DNA of 8,137 bases from Rhodospirillaceae bacterium (GCA_002691085.1 NZGX01000063.1:4542-12678), one strand, 5' to 3'. Shown: positions 1 through 6,557, counted from the first letter of the stretch. Numbers and translations are program-made. Notes: a model not told the origin generated them from the letters alone.

Positions 1-37
1 AGGGTAAACTTTCACTAAATTACTGAAAAATAATTTT

Positions 38-1102
38 ATGCTTACAATAGATAAAACATTTTCCGGTATTCAAAAAGTTCCAAAAGCACTGAGCTTTGAT
101 GAAAACTCCTTATCAGACTGGATGGAATTAAATATTAAGTCATTTGAGGGCCCTATTATTGTCAATCAGTTTAGGGGTGGCCAGTCTAATCCTACATATA
201 AGATAGAAACTAAATCACATACTTATGTTTTAAGAAGAAAACCGCCTGGCAAATTATTGCCTTCAGCACACGCAGTTGACCGTGAATTTAAAATTATGAG
301 TGCTTTGCATTCATTTGGTTATCCAGTACCAAGAATGCACAGTTATTGTGAAGACCAATCTGTGATTGGTACTTCCTTCTATATTATGGATTATATTGAT
401 GGAAGAATTTTTTGGGATCCATTAATGCCTGAAATACCATTAAAAGAGAGATATGCACTTTATAAGGCAGCAAATAGAGAATTAGCAAATCTTCATAATA
501 TTAACTTTAAACAAATCAAGCTTGAAAATTATGGAAAGCCTGGAAATTATTTCTCAAGACAAATCTCCAGATGGTCATCCCAATATAGATCATCAGAGAC
601 TACAAAAATAAAAGAAATGGATAATCTGATTTCCTGGCTCCCCTCATCCATTCCTGAGCAAGAAAGAACAAGTATTGTTCATGGAGATTTCCGAATTGAT
701 AATATAATTTTCCACCCAAATGAACCAAGAGTGCTTGCCGTTCTGGACTGGGAATTATCTACGCTAGGTGATCCACTTTCAGATTTTACATATCATTTAA
801 TGCAATGGAAAACACCACCAGGTGTTAGAGGAGGTTTTGATTCATTGAAATTAAGAGACTATGGAATACCTGAATTTAAAGAATATATAAAATTATATTG
901 TGAGAGAACTAATAGGGATCAGATTACAAATTTAGATTTTTATTTTTCATTCAATGTCTTTAGGCTTGCTGCAATTATTCAAGGGGTATATGCGAGGGCA
1001 CTAAATGGGAATGCGTCTAATAGAAAAGCTATTGAGATGGGTGAAATGGTACATCCCTTGGCAAAATTATCATGGGAATTTGCCATAAAAGCAGGTGCTT
1101 AA
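38..1102 (+). CDS. Phosphotransferase family protein (APH fold, acyl-CoA kinase-like)
   Basis: A 354-residue cytoplasmic protein of the aminoglycoside-phosphotransferase/choline-kinase fold. The N-lobe has a nucleotide-loop-like GGQSNPTY at 48-54 and a candidate ATP-binding lysine (K68) in LRRKPPG. The catalytic loop is HGDFRIDN at 215-222 (D217 catalytic, N222 metal ligand), and the metal-binding DWE at 237-239 is followed by LGDP. The RRKPPG and DWELSTLGDPLSD signatures are typical of the branch related to the kinase domain of ACAD10/ACAD11 and to LvaA of Pseudomonas putida, which phosphorylate 4-hydroxyacyl-CoA so that the oxygen can be eliminated. It is therefore more likely a lipid or hydroxy-acid catabolic kinase than a resistance enzyme. 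The usual acyl-CoA dehydrogenase partner would lie left of the window if present. No Shine-Dalgarno precedes the ATG, but the length is normal for the family. The exact substrate is unknown. Confidence 0.9.
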   Translation: MLTIDKTFSGIQKVPKALSFDENSLSDWMELNIKSFEGPIIVNQFRGGQSNPTYKIETKSHTYVLRRKPPGKLLPSAHAVDREFKIMSALHSFGYPVPRMHSYCEDQSVIGTSFYIMDYIDGRIFWDPLMPEIPLKERYALYKAANRELANLHNINFKQIKLENYGKPGNYFSRQISRWSSQYRSSETTKIKEMDNLISWLPSSIPEQERTSIVHGDFRIDNIIFHPNEPRVLAVLDWELSTLGDPLSDFTYHLMQWKTPPGVRGGFDSLKLRDYGIPEFKEYIKLYCERTNRDQITNLDFYFSFNVFRLAAIIQGVYARALNGNASNRKAIEMGEMVHPLAKLSWEFAIKAGA

Positions 1103-1237
1103 GAGTATTGAAGACAAGAAGGTAACCATCTAGTGAACAATATTTTTATAATCTAATAATATAATCAAATAAATAGAATTACTATATATATGTGCTACAA
1201 GACTCATGTTAAAAAAGCTAATAATCTCAACAAAACT
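1103..1237 (+). promoter_or_regulatory. Intergenic leader of the TonB-dependent receptor gene
   Basis: There is no terminator hairpin after the kinase gene. Two perfect TATAAT hexamers occur at 1147-1152 and 1160-1165 and may serve as -10 elements, but no good -35 lies 16-18 bases upstream of either and the region is AT-rich throughout. No riboswitch-like or Fur-box-like sequence is evident. Confidence 0.35.
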
Positions 1238-1242
1238 GGGGA
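1238..1242 (+). promoter_or_regulatory. Ribosome binding site that fixes the receptor start
   Basis: GGGGA lies seven bases before the ATG at 1250. The in-frame ATG at 1190 has no comparable site, and the 20 residues it would add are polar and lysine-rich, which would place the signal peptide internally. This decides the start at 1250. Confidence 0.75.
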
Positions 1243-1249
1243 AATAAAA

Positions 1250-3730
1250 ATGAAAACATTGATTAGAATAGGACTTTTAAGTCTAGTTACACTTTTCATA
1301 TCTTCAACCATACAGGAAGCTTTTGCCGAACTTGAAGAAATTGTCGTAACTGCAAGAAAAAGAGAGGAATCTCTCCAAGAAATACCTTTGACAGTTACAG
1401 CTTTTGATAGTGCAGCAATTGAAAGAAATCGAATTCAGGATATTATTGACGTTGCGAAATATACCCCAGGACTTACTTTCGATGAAGGATTTGTACCTCA
1501 GGACTCAAGGCCTCAGATTCGAGGACTTCCATCAGATAGAGGTAAACCTCCTGTAGGAATACTTATTGATGGTATTGATGTTTCATCTCTTTCAATGCTT
1601 TCTGGAGGTGGCGGAATGCTTGCAAATCTTCGTCTCCTAGATATTGAAAGGATAGAAGTTGTAAAAGGACCGCAAAGTGCACTTTATGGAAGAACTGCAT
1701 TTGGTGGAGCAATAAACTATATTTCAAAAAAACCAGGTGACAATCATGAAAGAAAACTTTCAGCGGACGTAGGTGATTACGGTCAGTTTGAAATAAAAGG
1801 AAGTGTTAGTGGCCCAGTAAATGATAAAGTTAGTCTTGGAATTAATGCTGCGCACTCTGAACATGGTGGTTATTATAAAAATTCTTTAAATGATCAAGAC
1901 CTAGGTGGCTATAAAAGTACTGGTGTTGCATTAGCTGCATATATGAGACCATCTGATGATTTTACTATCAATGCAAGAATTCAGTATAGTGAAGATGAAG
2001 CCGACCCAAGGGCACAAACTAATTTATCACGATCAACAAATACCGCTACAGCTATACCTCTTCCTGCAAATGCGGTTGGACTCCTAGTTCCTGGTGCGTT
2101 TGGTCCTGCACCTTTGCCAGCTACAGTGACAATACCCAACCCTGGTAAAATCAGGTCCTCTGGTGCCATAACATTGAGTAATGATCCTACTACAGGTCAA
2201 CCATTTCCTGGATCAACATTTGACTCATTTGTTAGCAGTATCATTATTGAGTACGACCTGTCTGATAATGTTACATTCAATTCTTGGACAGGTTATACTA
2301 TTGCTGACTTTTATCAGAATCAGGATGTAGATTTTGTTGGAGCAGCCCCTGCATTTAACTTAATACCTTCTCCACCTGGACTTGCAGAACCTCTTCCATT
2401 TGCTTTTATTTATGATTTAGCAACAAAAACAAAACAATTTAATCAAGAGATAAGGATTGGTGACTTAGAATCTGATGGCCTTAGATGGGCAGTTGGTGGC
2501 TTGTTTTGGAAAGAAAATGTTGATCAACAAAACAATAACCTAATATCTTTAATGTTTGGTTTACCTGGTTTTATTCCCTCAGCAGCCCAAAATATTAGTG
2601 CAATTACAATCCCTCCTCCTTCAGATGAATTTAGAGACACAGACCACGTTTCTGTCTATGGAATTTTAGAATATGATATTTCTGACCAATTTTCTGCTTC
2701 TTTAGAAGCTCGTTATTCTGATGAAAGTCTGGATGTGGGTTATATTGCTGGAGGTAGAGGTGCAAATGGATTTATTCTTCCTCCATTCATACCGGCACCA
2801 GGCGCGGGTGCTCCTATTCCAGTTACTGTTGGACCTTTTACCACAGGAGAATATTCGGGAGATTATTTTACTCCACGAGCAACTCTTGAATATCAATCGA
2901 CTGATGATGTTCTTATTTATGCATCTGTTTCTAAAGGTGCAAAGCCAGGTGGTATTTCAACAGTTGGATCCCCAGCTAATCCTGATAATACCCGCTATGA
3001 CCCTGAGAAACTTTGGAATTACGAAATCGGTACAAAGACAGCATGGAATGATGGTAAACTAATTCTTAATGCTGCAGGGTTTTATATGGATTATTCAGGT
3101 AAGCAAGTAACCCTTCTTGAGCCAAATCCCAATAACCCACAAGGTAATGATTTAGTTGTAAGAAATGCAGGTAAAGCAGAAGTATATGGAGTAGAACTAG
3201 AGGTTGTAACTGCTGTAACTGAAAGTCTTACAGTATCAGCAGCTTATACTTACCTTGATACTGAGTACACTGACTTTACTCTTACTACAACAAGCGCATT
3301 AGGTATTGCTCAGGCTGGAAATTGTACTCCCTTTACTCTTCCAACAGGAACACAAGCATGTAGTACTGACTTTTCTGGGAAACCACTTGATAGAGCACCT
3401 AAACATGCATTAACAGTTGCAGCCAATTATTTTGCTCCTATTAATAATAATTGGAACTTAATTGTTGATTTAGCTGCTCAATACCAAAGTAAAAGAAACC
3501 AAGGACCTGATGCTTTAAACTTTTTTGGTTCTTATATCAATGTTGACGGCAGAATTGGTTTTCAATCAGATGAATATACAGTCGTAGCTTATGGTGAAAA
3601 TATCTTTGACAACAGGACTGTTAAATCAGGTCAAGGAAGTGGTGATTTCTCAGCACTAGGCAACTTAGCCATTAATACGTTTGAACCTGCAAAAGCACAA
3701 TTTGGTGTTAGAGTGGGATATAATTTCTAA
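1250..3730 (+). CDS. TonB-dependent outer-membrane receptor
   Basis: An 826-residue ligand-gated outer-membrane transporter powered by TonB-ExbBD. Residues 1-26 form a Sec signal peptide (KTLIR, hydrophobic core, cleavage after AFA). The TonB box is EEIVVTARKREESLQ at about 29-43. The plug domain follows, with RIEVVKGPQSALYGRTAFGG typical of its end, then a 22-strand-type barrel closing with the terminal aromatic signature VRVGYNF. Four presumed loop segments are rich in proline and hydrophobic residues (about 269-299, 365-384, 437-457 and 507-530). The only cysteines I see in the mature protein, C692 and C704, sit in one late loop and could form a disulfide. The family imports siderophores, cobalamin, glycans or hydrophobic compounds. 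There is no SusD partner or iron gene here, so the substrate cannot be named. An in-frame ATG 60 bases upstream is rejected as the start. Confidence 0.95.
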   Translation: MKTLIRIGLLSLVTLFISSTIQEAFAELEEIVVTARKREESLQEIPLTVTAFDSAAIERNRIQDIIDVAKYTPGLTFDEGFVPQDSRPQIRGLPSDRGKPPVGILIDGIDVSSLSMLSGGGGMLANLRLLDIERIEVVKGPQSALYGRTAFGGAINYISKKPGDNHERKLSADVGDYGQFEIKGSVSGPVNDKVSLGINAAHSEHGGYYKNSLNDQDLGGYKSTGVALAAYMRPSDDFTINARIQYSEDEADPRAQTNLSRSTNTATAIPLPANAVGLLVPGAFGPAPLPATVTIPNPGKIRSSGAITLSNDPTTGQPFPGSTFDSFVSSIIIEYDLSDNVTFNSWTGYTIADFYQNQDVDFVGAAPAFNLIPSPPGLAEPLPFAFIYDLATKTKQFNQEIRIGDLESDGLRWAVGGLFWKENVDQQNNNLISLMFGLPGFIPSAAQNISAITIPPPSDEFRDTDHVSVYGILEYDISDQFSASLEARYSDESLDVGYIAGGRGANGFILPPFIPAPGAGAPIPVTVGPFTTGEYSGDYFTPRATLEYQSTDDVLIYASVSKGAKPGGISTVGSPANPDNTRYDPEKLWNYEIGTKTAWNDGKLILNAAGFYMDYSGKQVTLLEPNPNNPQGNDLVVRNAGKAEVYGVELEVVTAVTESLTVSAAYTYLDTEYTDFTLTTTSALGIAQAGNCTPFTLPTGTQACSTDFSGKPLDRAPKHALTVAANYFAPINNNWNLIVDLAAQYQSKRNQGPDALNFFGSYINVDGRIGFQSDEYTVVAYGENIFDNRTVKSGQGSGDFSALGNLAINTFEPAKAQFGVRVGYNF

Positions 3731-3755
3731 TAAACTCTAAATTATCAATATTTAT

Positions 3756-3788
3756 AAGGGTGCCAATAAAATGGCACCCTTTTTTTTT
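3756..3788 (+). terminator. Rho-independent terminator between convergent genes
   Basis: The stem AAGGGTGCCA (3756-3765) pairs perfectly with TGGCACCCTT (3772-3781) around a 6-base loop, and an uninterrupted T-run reaches 3788. It ends the receptor transcript. The minus-strand DUF1838 stop codon (3787-3789) abuts the hairpin. Read on that strand, the stem is preceded by an A-run and followed by TTATAAAT, so it can plausibly act in both directions, more weakly for the minus strand. Confidence 0.92.
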
Positions 3789-4677
3789 ATGAAAACCCAC
3801 GCATCTTTAAGATTCTTTCAAAAAATGAAGGCCCCTCATCCATTTCTGGAGAAATATCAAATCTATCAGAGTGGGCACGAGCCCTTAATAAGTAGTCTTC
3901 GTCTAATTCTTCTACATCTTTTATTTTCACAGCATCAAAATGCCAGTTTACATTTCCTGGGGGAATACCAAGCTCTTTATAGGGCGAACGACTACCCGCC
4001 ATAATATTCCAACCTGCTGATACTGAGTCTGCTCTTGCTAGACTTGTATCAAAAAGTTCAGATGCACGCGTAAAAAACGAAACATATTCCATTGACGGTT
4101 GAGGTATGATTGGAGGAAAATTATCTCCATCTTGCCTTCTGATAATGTCATTATCAAGAGTCCAGTCTAACTGCAAAGGCTTATCTTTGTAATGATCTGG
4201 AAACACCCTTTTCATAGAGCCATAATAGACACCCATGGGAGTAAACCACTCACCTTCCTTATGTCTAATATAGCTAACTGGTAACTTAATCGTATTTCCA
4301 TTAATTGGGCTTTTAAACTCATCTATAATTTCATCTGTAATGGGATCAGTAAAAAAAGACATAGTCGAATTATACCTAACAAAAGTTTCATCATCTATTT
4401 GCTTCCACCAAGTACTCTCACTTCCACGCATACCATATAAAAGGATTACGTCATCAGGAAGAATTGCAAAGATTTTTCCTTTAGTCTTCCACACAACCCT
4501 CTCTTCAGCCATTGTACCCATCATCTTAACCATAGCGATTAATTGGTCTTTAGGGTCCGAAGGTAATGTCTTTATCTGAGCATTTCCAGAACTTGTCAGA
4601 CTTGATGCAACTGCAGCGCTACTAATAAAGGCTGCAGATGATCCAAATTTCCTCCTCGAAATATATTTTTCACCCAT
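3787..4677 (-). CDS. Tat-exported DUF1838 family protein
   Basis: A 296-residue protein that I recognise as DUF1838, a family without established function. The N-terminus carries a twin-arginine signal (SRRKF at 7-11, then a small-residue hydrophobic stretch rich in A and S, likely cleaved near GNA at 31-33). It is therefore predicted to be exported folded to the periplasm, possibly with a cofactor or metal. Family-like features are the early GKIFAILPDD segment, the central FFTDPITDEIIDEFKSPINGN segment followed by a conserved-looking PVSYIRH, and a late W- and P-rich part (GIPPGNVNWHFDA). GGAG lies seven bases before the ATG (positions 4685-4688) and supports this start. It converges with the TonB-dependent receptor and shares its terminator. 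Adjacency may mean a common role in processing a compound taken up, but that is inference. Confidence 0.8.
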   Translation of the reverse strand: MGEKYISRRKFGSSAAFISSAAVASSLTSSGNAQIKTLPSDPKDQLIAMVKMMGTMAEERVVWKTKGKIFAILPDDVILLYGMRGSESTWWKQIDDETFVRYNSTMSFFTDPITDEIIDEFKSPINGNTIKLPVSYIRHKEGEWFTPMGVYYGSMKRVFPDHYKDKPLQLDWTLDNDIIRRQDGDNFPPIIPQPSMEYVSFFTRASELFDTSLARADSVSAGWNIMAGSRSPYKELGIPPGNVNWHFDAVKIKDVEELDEDYLLRARAHSDRFDISPEMDEGPSFFERILKMRGFS

Positions 4678-4768
4678 CTGAATTCTCCATTTATTTTTTT
4701 TGATGTATGTTAGGTTTATTAAAATTGTTATGCTTCAACTAATACTAATCTTATAAGAGTGTCAAATT
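4678..4768. promoter_or_regulatory. Divergent intergenic region between DUF1838 gene and glyoxalase gene
   Basis: These 91 bases must hold promoters for both flanking genes. On the plus strand TATAAG at 4752-4757 is a possible -10 for the glyoxalase gene, without a convincing -35. On the minus strand TTGACA (4765-4760) is a perfect -35 hexamer, but the best -10 (TATTAG) is only 15 bases away. These calls are weak. Confidence 0.35.
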
Positions 4769-5188
4769 ATGAAATATCTGCATACGATGGTTAGGGTGAC
4801 TAACTTGGAAGATTCTTTAGATTTCTATTGTAATAAACTCGGTCTTATAGAGCTTCGAAGAAGAGAAAGTAAAGAAGGACGATTTACTCTAGTTTTTTTG
4901 TGTGCACCTAATGATCACAATGCATGTATTGAACTTACCTATAACTGGGATCCAGAAGAATACGATAGTGGTCGTAATTTTGGTCATATCGCTTATTCAG
5001 TTATAAATATTTATGATATTTGCCAAAAGCTCATTGATAAGGGAGTAGAAATAAACCGTCCTCCAAGAGACGGAAAGATGGCATTTATTCGCTCTCCTGA
5101 CAATATATCCATTGAATTATTGCAAGAGGGAGAACATTTAAAAATTATAGAGCCTTGGAAATCAATGAAAAATAAAGGTTTTTGGTAA
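4769..5188 (+). CDS. gloA: Glyoxalase I (lactoylglutathione lyase), VOC family
   Basis: A 139-residue cytoplasmic enzyme of the vicinal-oxygen-chelate fold, about the size of E. coli GloA (135). It isomerises the hemithioacetal of methylglyoxal and glutathione to S-lactoylglutathione. Two beta-alpha-beta-beta-beta modules are visible. The four metal ligands line up with those of GloA: H5 (YLHTMVRV), E55 (IELTYNW), H73 (FGHIAYSV) and E116 (ISIELLQ). The segment RPPRDGKMAF (97-106) replaces the longer GGTTVIAF loop of E. coli GloA, a variant I recall from other proteobacterial glyoxalases. Only a weak AGAG precedes the start, but H5 near the N-terminus fixes it. It is divergent from the DUF1838 gene. 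No terminator follows, so read-through into the next plus-strand gene is possible. A related VOC enzyme with another thiol substrate is the main alternative. Confidence 0.88.
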   Translation: MKYLHTMVRVTNLEDSLDFYCNKLGLIELRRRESKEGRFTLVFLCAPNDHNACIELTYNWDPEEYDSGRNFGHIAYSVINIYDICQKLIDKGVEINRPPRDGKMAFIRSPDNISIELLQEGEHLKIIEPWKSMKNKGFW

Positions 5189-5199
5189 AATACCAAATA

Positions 5200-5253
5200 G
5201 TAATCTTTTCGTAATATTTTCATAATCTTTTGGTAATAAAAAATTATTAATAT
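5200..5253 (+). promoter_or_regulatory. Four-unit 11-bp direct-repeat operator with -10 (PhoB/OmpR-type candidate)
   Basis: GTAAT, GTAAT, ATAAT and GTAAT begin at 5200, 5211, 5222 and 5233, exactly 11 bases apart. They are separated by CTTTTC, ATTTTC and CTTTTG. The blocks 5201-5216 and 5223-5238 agree at 15 of 16 positions. A 7+4 pattern with an AT-only spacer is how PhoB half-sites are arranged, and GTAAT is a variant of the GTCAT core. Ten bases after the last core lies TAATAT (5248-5253), the same distance as between the Pho box and the -10 of E. coli phoA. TATAAA (5251-5256) is an alternative -10. Both place the transcript start shortly before the following gene. The repeat is certain; the regulator is inferred. 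Confidence 0.6.
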
Positions 5254-5267
5254 AAACTTTTTATTTA

Positions 5268-5999
5268 ATGAGAATTGGGATGAATTCATCTTCTGCATTA
5301 TCTGAAAAGCGTGGTTTAAACCAGCCTGAATATCAAGCTGATGAATTACTAGACTCAGATAGTGGTAATGAAATTATTGAAAAAATATATACAGAAGAGA
5401 TAGTCAATAGTTTATGTGATAACCATAATCTTTCTGCATTTAAAAATGTTTTTGAGGCTTCTTTAAAAAGTGCGGGTATACTTTTTATTCGATATAGCCC
5501 AAGGAAATCTTGTATTAGTGATATTTCTACTAAATGCAGAAGTATTGCTTCAACTGGGGAATCAGTGAGAAGGCTTAAAGAATCTCTAATGGGATTAGAT
5601 GACTTGGATAAATGGAAAATTTTCAATCAACTTGAATTAACAGTACACCCCTTAACTGAGAAACTCTCAAGTAACAATCAGAATAATCCTATAATGGCTG
5701 GCAATATAACTATTGGTGAAATAGATCTAATTCTCAATGCAATATTAAGATTCGAAGAAGACTTTTTCCTATCATTAAGAAAAGCTACGAATAGTGAAAT
5801 TGACATAGGCTTGTACTTCTACACTGAAATTATGTCTGAGTTTTGGTATTCAATATCAAAAGGTTCTATTAAAAATAATAAAAAAAATAGTTCTAATATA
5901 AAAGCTCTATCAAGCTTTATACAGGAAACAATTAAACCAATTACTAAAATAAAAATTAGTGAAATAGAGAACTTAGTTTTACTCCAAAACGCAGTATAA
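5268..5999 (+). CDS. Hypothetical protein, possibly under a PhoB/OmpR-type operator
   Basis: I do not recognise this 243-residue protein. No signal peptide, lipobox or transmembrane segment is visible, so it is probably cytoplasmic. The first 30 residues are polar and probably disordered. The rest is mostly helix-forming, with a possible short core strand AGILFIRYSP near residue 70, a helical middle (SVRRLKESLMGLDDLDKWKIFNQLELTVHPL), and a lysine/asparagine-rich linker before the last helices. There are three cysteines and no nucleotide-binding, helix-turn-helix or catalytic motif that I can name. Two starts compete: ATG at 5268 has no Shine-Dalgarno, while ATG at 5280 has a weak GAG seven bases upstream and gives 239 residues. 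The 11-bp repeat array lies immediately upstream. It converges on the TPR lipoprotein gene with 15 bases between stops. Coding is supported by length, low-GC codon use matching neighbours and the promoter-like upstream region. Confidence 0.75.
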   Translation: MRIGMNSSSALSEKRGLNQPEYQADELLDSDSGNEIIEKIYTEEIVNSLCDNHNLSAFKNVFEASLKSAGILFIRYSPRKSCISDISTKCRSIASTGESVRRLKESLMGLDDLDKWKIFNQLELTVHPLTEKLSSNNQNNPIMAGNITIGEIDLILNAILRFEEDFFLSLRKATNSEIDIGLYFYTEIMSEFWYSISKGSIKNNKKNSSNIKALSSFIQETIKPITKIKISEIENLVLLQNAV

Positions 6000-6014
6000 A
6001 TTTATTCTTAACGA

Positions 6015-6392
6015 TTAGTCTCCTAAAGAAACTCTCTTTAAATAGAAACTATTGTTAGAACCTATAAAAGAAGACTTCTGATCTTTATCATTCTCTTTAA
6101 TACGCGTTAATGTCTCTCTTGCCATTTCTTCTCTGCCGGTTTTACTGTAGACATAAGCTAGGTTTGCTAAAAGGAAAGGATCCTCTGGATGGTTACTTAA
6201 GTGGCTTACTAAAATATCCTCCGCATTATCCCAATCAAGTTCTGCAACTTGCTTAATTCCCCAACCATTATCGGTATAAGAAAGTGATTTATTTTTTTCA
6301 GTTAATCCGTAATCCATATTTCCTGCACATGCAGAGAAAATTAGTAAAATTGAACAAATGGAAAATAGTTTGTGATAAAAATGTATGAACAT
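6015..6392 (-). CDS. Small TPR-containing lipoprotein
   Basis: A 125-residue predicted lipoprotein. The signal peptide has a hydrophobic core and ends in the lipobox IFSAC, giving lipidated C22. The residues after it (AGN) contain no aspartate at +2, so outer-membrane sorting by the Lol rule is expected. Residues about 48-100 resemble a tetratricopeptide pair (VAELDWDNAEDILVSHLSNH, then PEDPFLLANLAYVYSKTGR and an A-rich helix), which normally binds partner proteins. The C-terminal 25 residues are polar. I start it at ATG 6392, which has GGAG six bases upstream (6402-6399). A longer reading from TTG at 6404 would use that same site as coding sequence. Two Pho-box-like sites sit directly upstream. 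It lies downstream of the type II secretion genes on the same strand but is separated by 165 bases carrying its own promoter-like region. No specific function can be assigned. Confidence 0.8.
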   Translation of the reverse strand: MFIHFYHKLFSICSILLIFSACAGNMDYGLTEKNKSLSYTDNGWGIKQVAELDWDNAEDILVSHLSNHPEDPFLLANLAYVYSKTGREEMARETLTRIKENDKDQKSSFIGSNNSFYLKRVSLGD

Positions 6393-6398
6393 ATAGAA

Positions 6399-6402
6399 CT
6401 CC
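6399..6402 (-). promoter_or_regulatory. Ribosome binding site deciding the TPR lipoprotein start
   Basis: GGAG on the minus strand with a six-base spacer (TTCTAT) before ATG at 6392. It argues against the TTG codon at 6404, which overlaps the site by one base. Confidence 0.7.
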
Positions 6403-6410
6403 AATGTTTT

Positions 6411-6446
6411 ATTACAGTTTTGTTACATATTACATTTTTATGACAT
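6411..6446 (-). promoter_or_regulatory. Two abutting Pho-box-like sites upstream of the TPR lipoprotein gene
   Basis: On the minus strand, 6446-6429 reads ATGTCATAAAAATGTAAT and 6428-6411 reads ATGTAACAAAACTGTAAT. Against the E. coli PhoB consensus as I recall it (CTGTCAT-AWAW-CTGTMAY) these match 16 and 15 of 18 positions. In each, the two half-sites are 11 bp apart, with AAAA between the 7-mers. The orientation points to the lipoprotein gene. The last TGTAAT (6416-6411) also resembles a -10 and would start transcription near 6404, just ahead of the ribosome binding site. Box 1 may therefore be the activator site, with part of box 2 serving as promoter. The 18-bp offset between boxes differs from the usual 22 bp of tandem Pho boxes. 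Confidence 0.6.
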
Positions 6447-6449
6447 TTT

Positions 6450-6496
6450 CGTTAAAAAGGAAATAACTAATTCGTTAAAAAAGGAAATAACTAATT
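6450..6496. repeat. Tandem duplication of 23/24 bp
   Basis: Unit 1 (6450-6472) and unit 2 (6473-6496) both begin CGTTAAAA and end GGAAATAACTAATT. They differ only by one extra A in the A-run of unit 2. The duplication abuts the Pho-box-like region and is noncoding. Its near-identity suggests a recent slippage-type duplication. On the minus strand it lies just upstream of the operator, where an AT-rich activator or UP-like site could act. Confidence 0.9.
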
Positions 6497-6557
6497 AAAT
6501 AAAATTGAATTATTAATATTTTAACACTAAAGGTTGTATTTAATGATTTTTTTAAAA

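Noticed and set aside
1190..1249. Longer receptor reading starting at ATG 1190 (20 extra residues)
   Set aside because: The extension is polar and lysine-rich, lacks a ribosome binding site, and would bury the clear signal peptide that begins at the ATG at 1250, which has GGGGA upstream.
1981..3062. Open frames within the receptor gene (minus 1981-2169, minus 2702-2896, plus 2721-3062)
   Set aside because: They are overlapped by a full-length, clearly homologous receptor frame. Their products have biased, motif-free composition and no start signals.
3771..4579. Plus-strand open frames opposite the DUF1838 gene (3771-4004 and 4340-4579)
   Set aside because: One begins inside the terminator stem and both are antisense to a recognised family with a Tat signal. 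They look like shadows.
4760..4765. Minus-strand TTGACA as -35 of the DUF1838 gene
   Set aside because: The hexamer is perfect, but no acceptable -10 lies at 16-18 bases, so I did not call a full promoter.
5181..5197. Perfect 7-bp inverted repeat TTTGGTA-AAA-TACCAAA over the glyoxalase stop codon
   Set aside because: The stem is AT-rich and short, with no T-tract directly after it. It is too weak for a terminator and its symmetry is not repeated elsewhere as an operator.
5011..5626. Minus-strand open frames opposite the glyoxalase gene and the unknown protein (5011-5298 and 5333-5626)
   Set aside because: The first overlaps the glyoxalase active-site region and the repeat array. The second lies within the longer plus-strand gene and has no supporting start.
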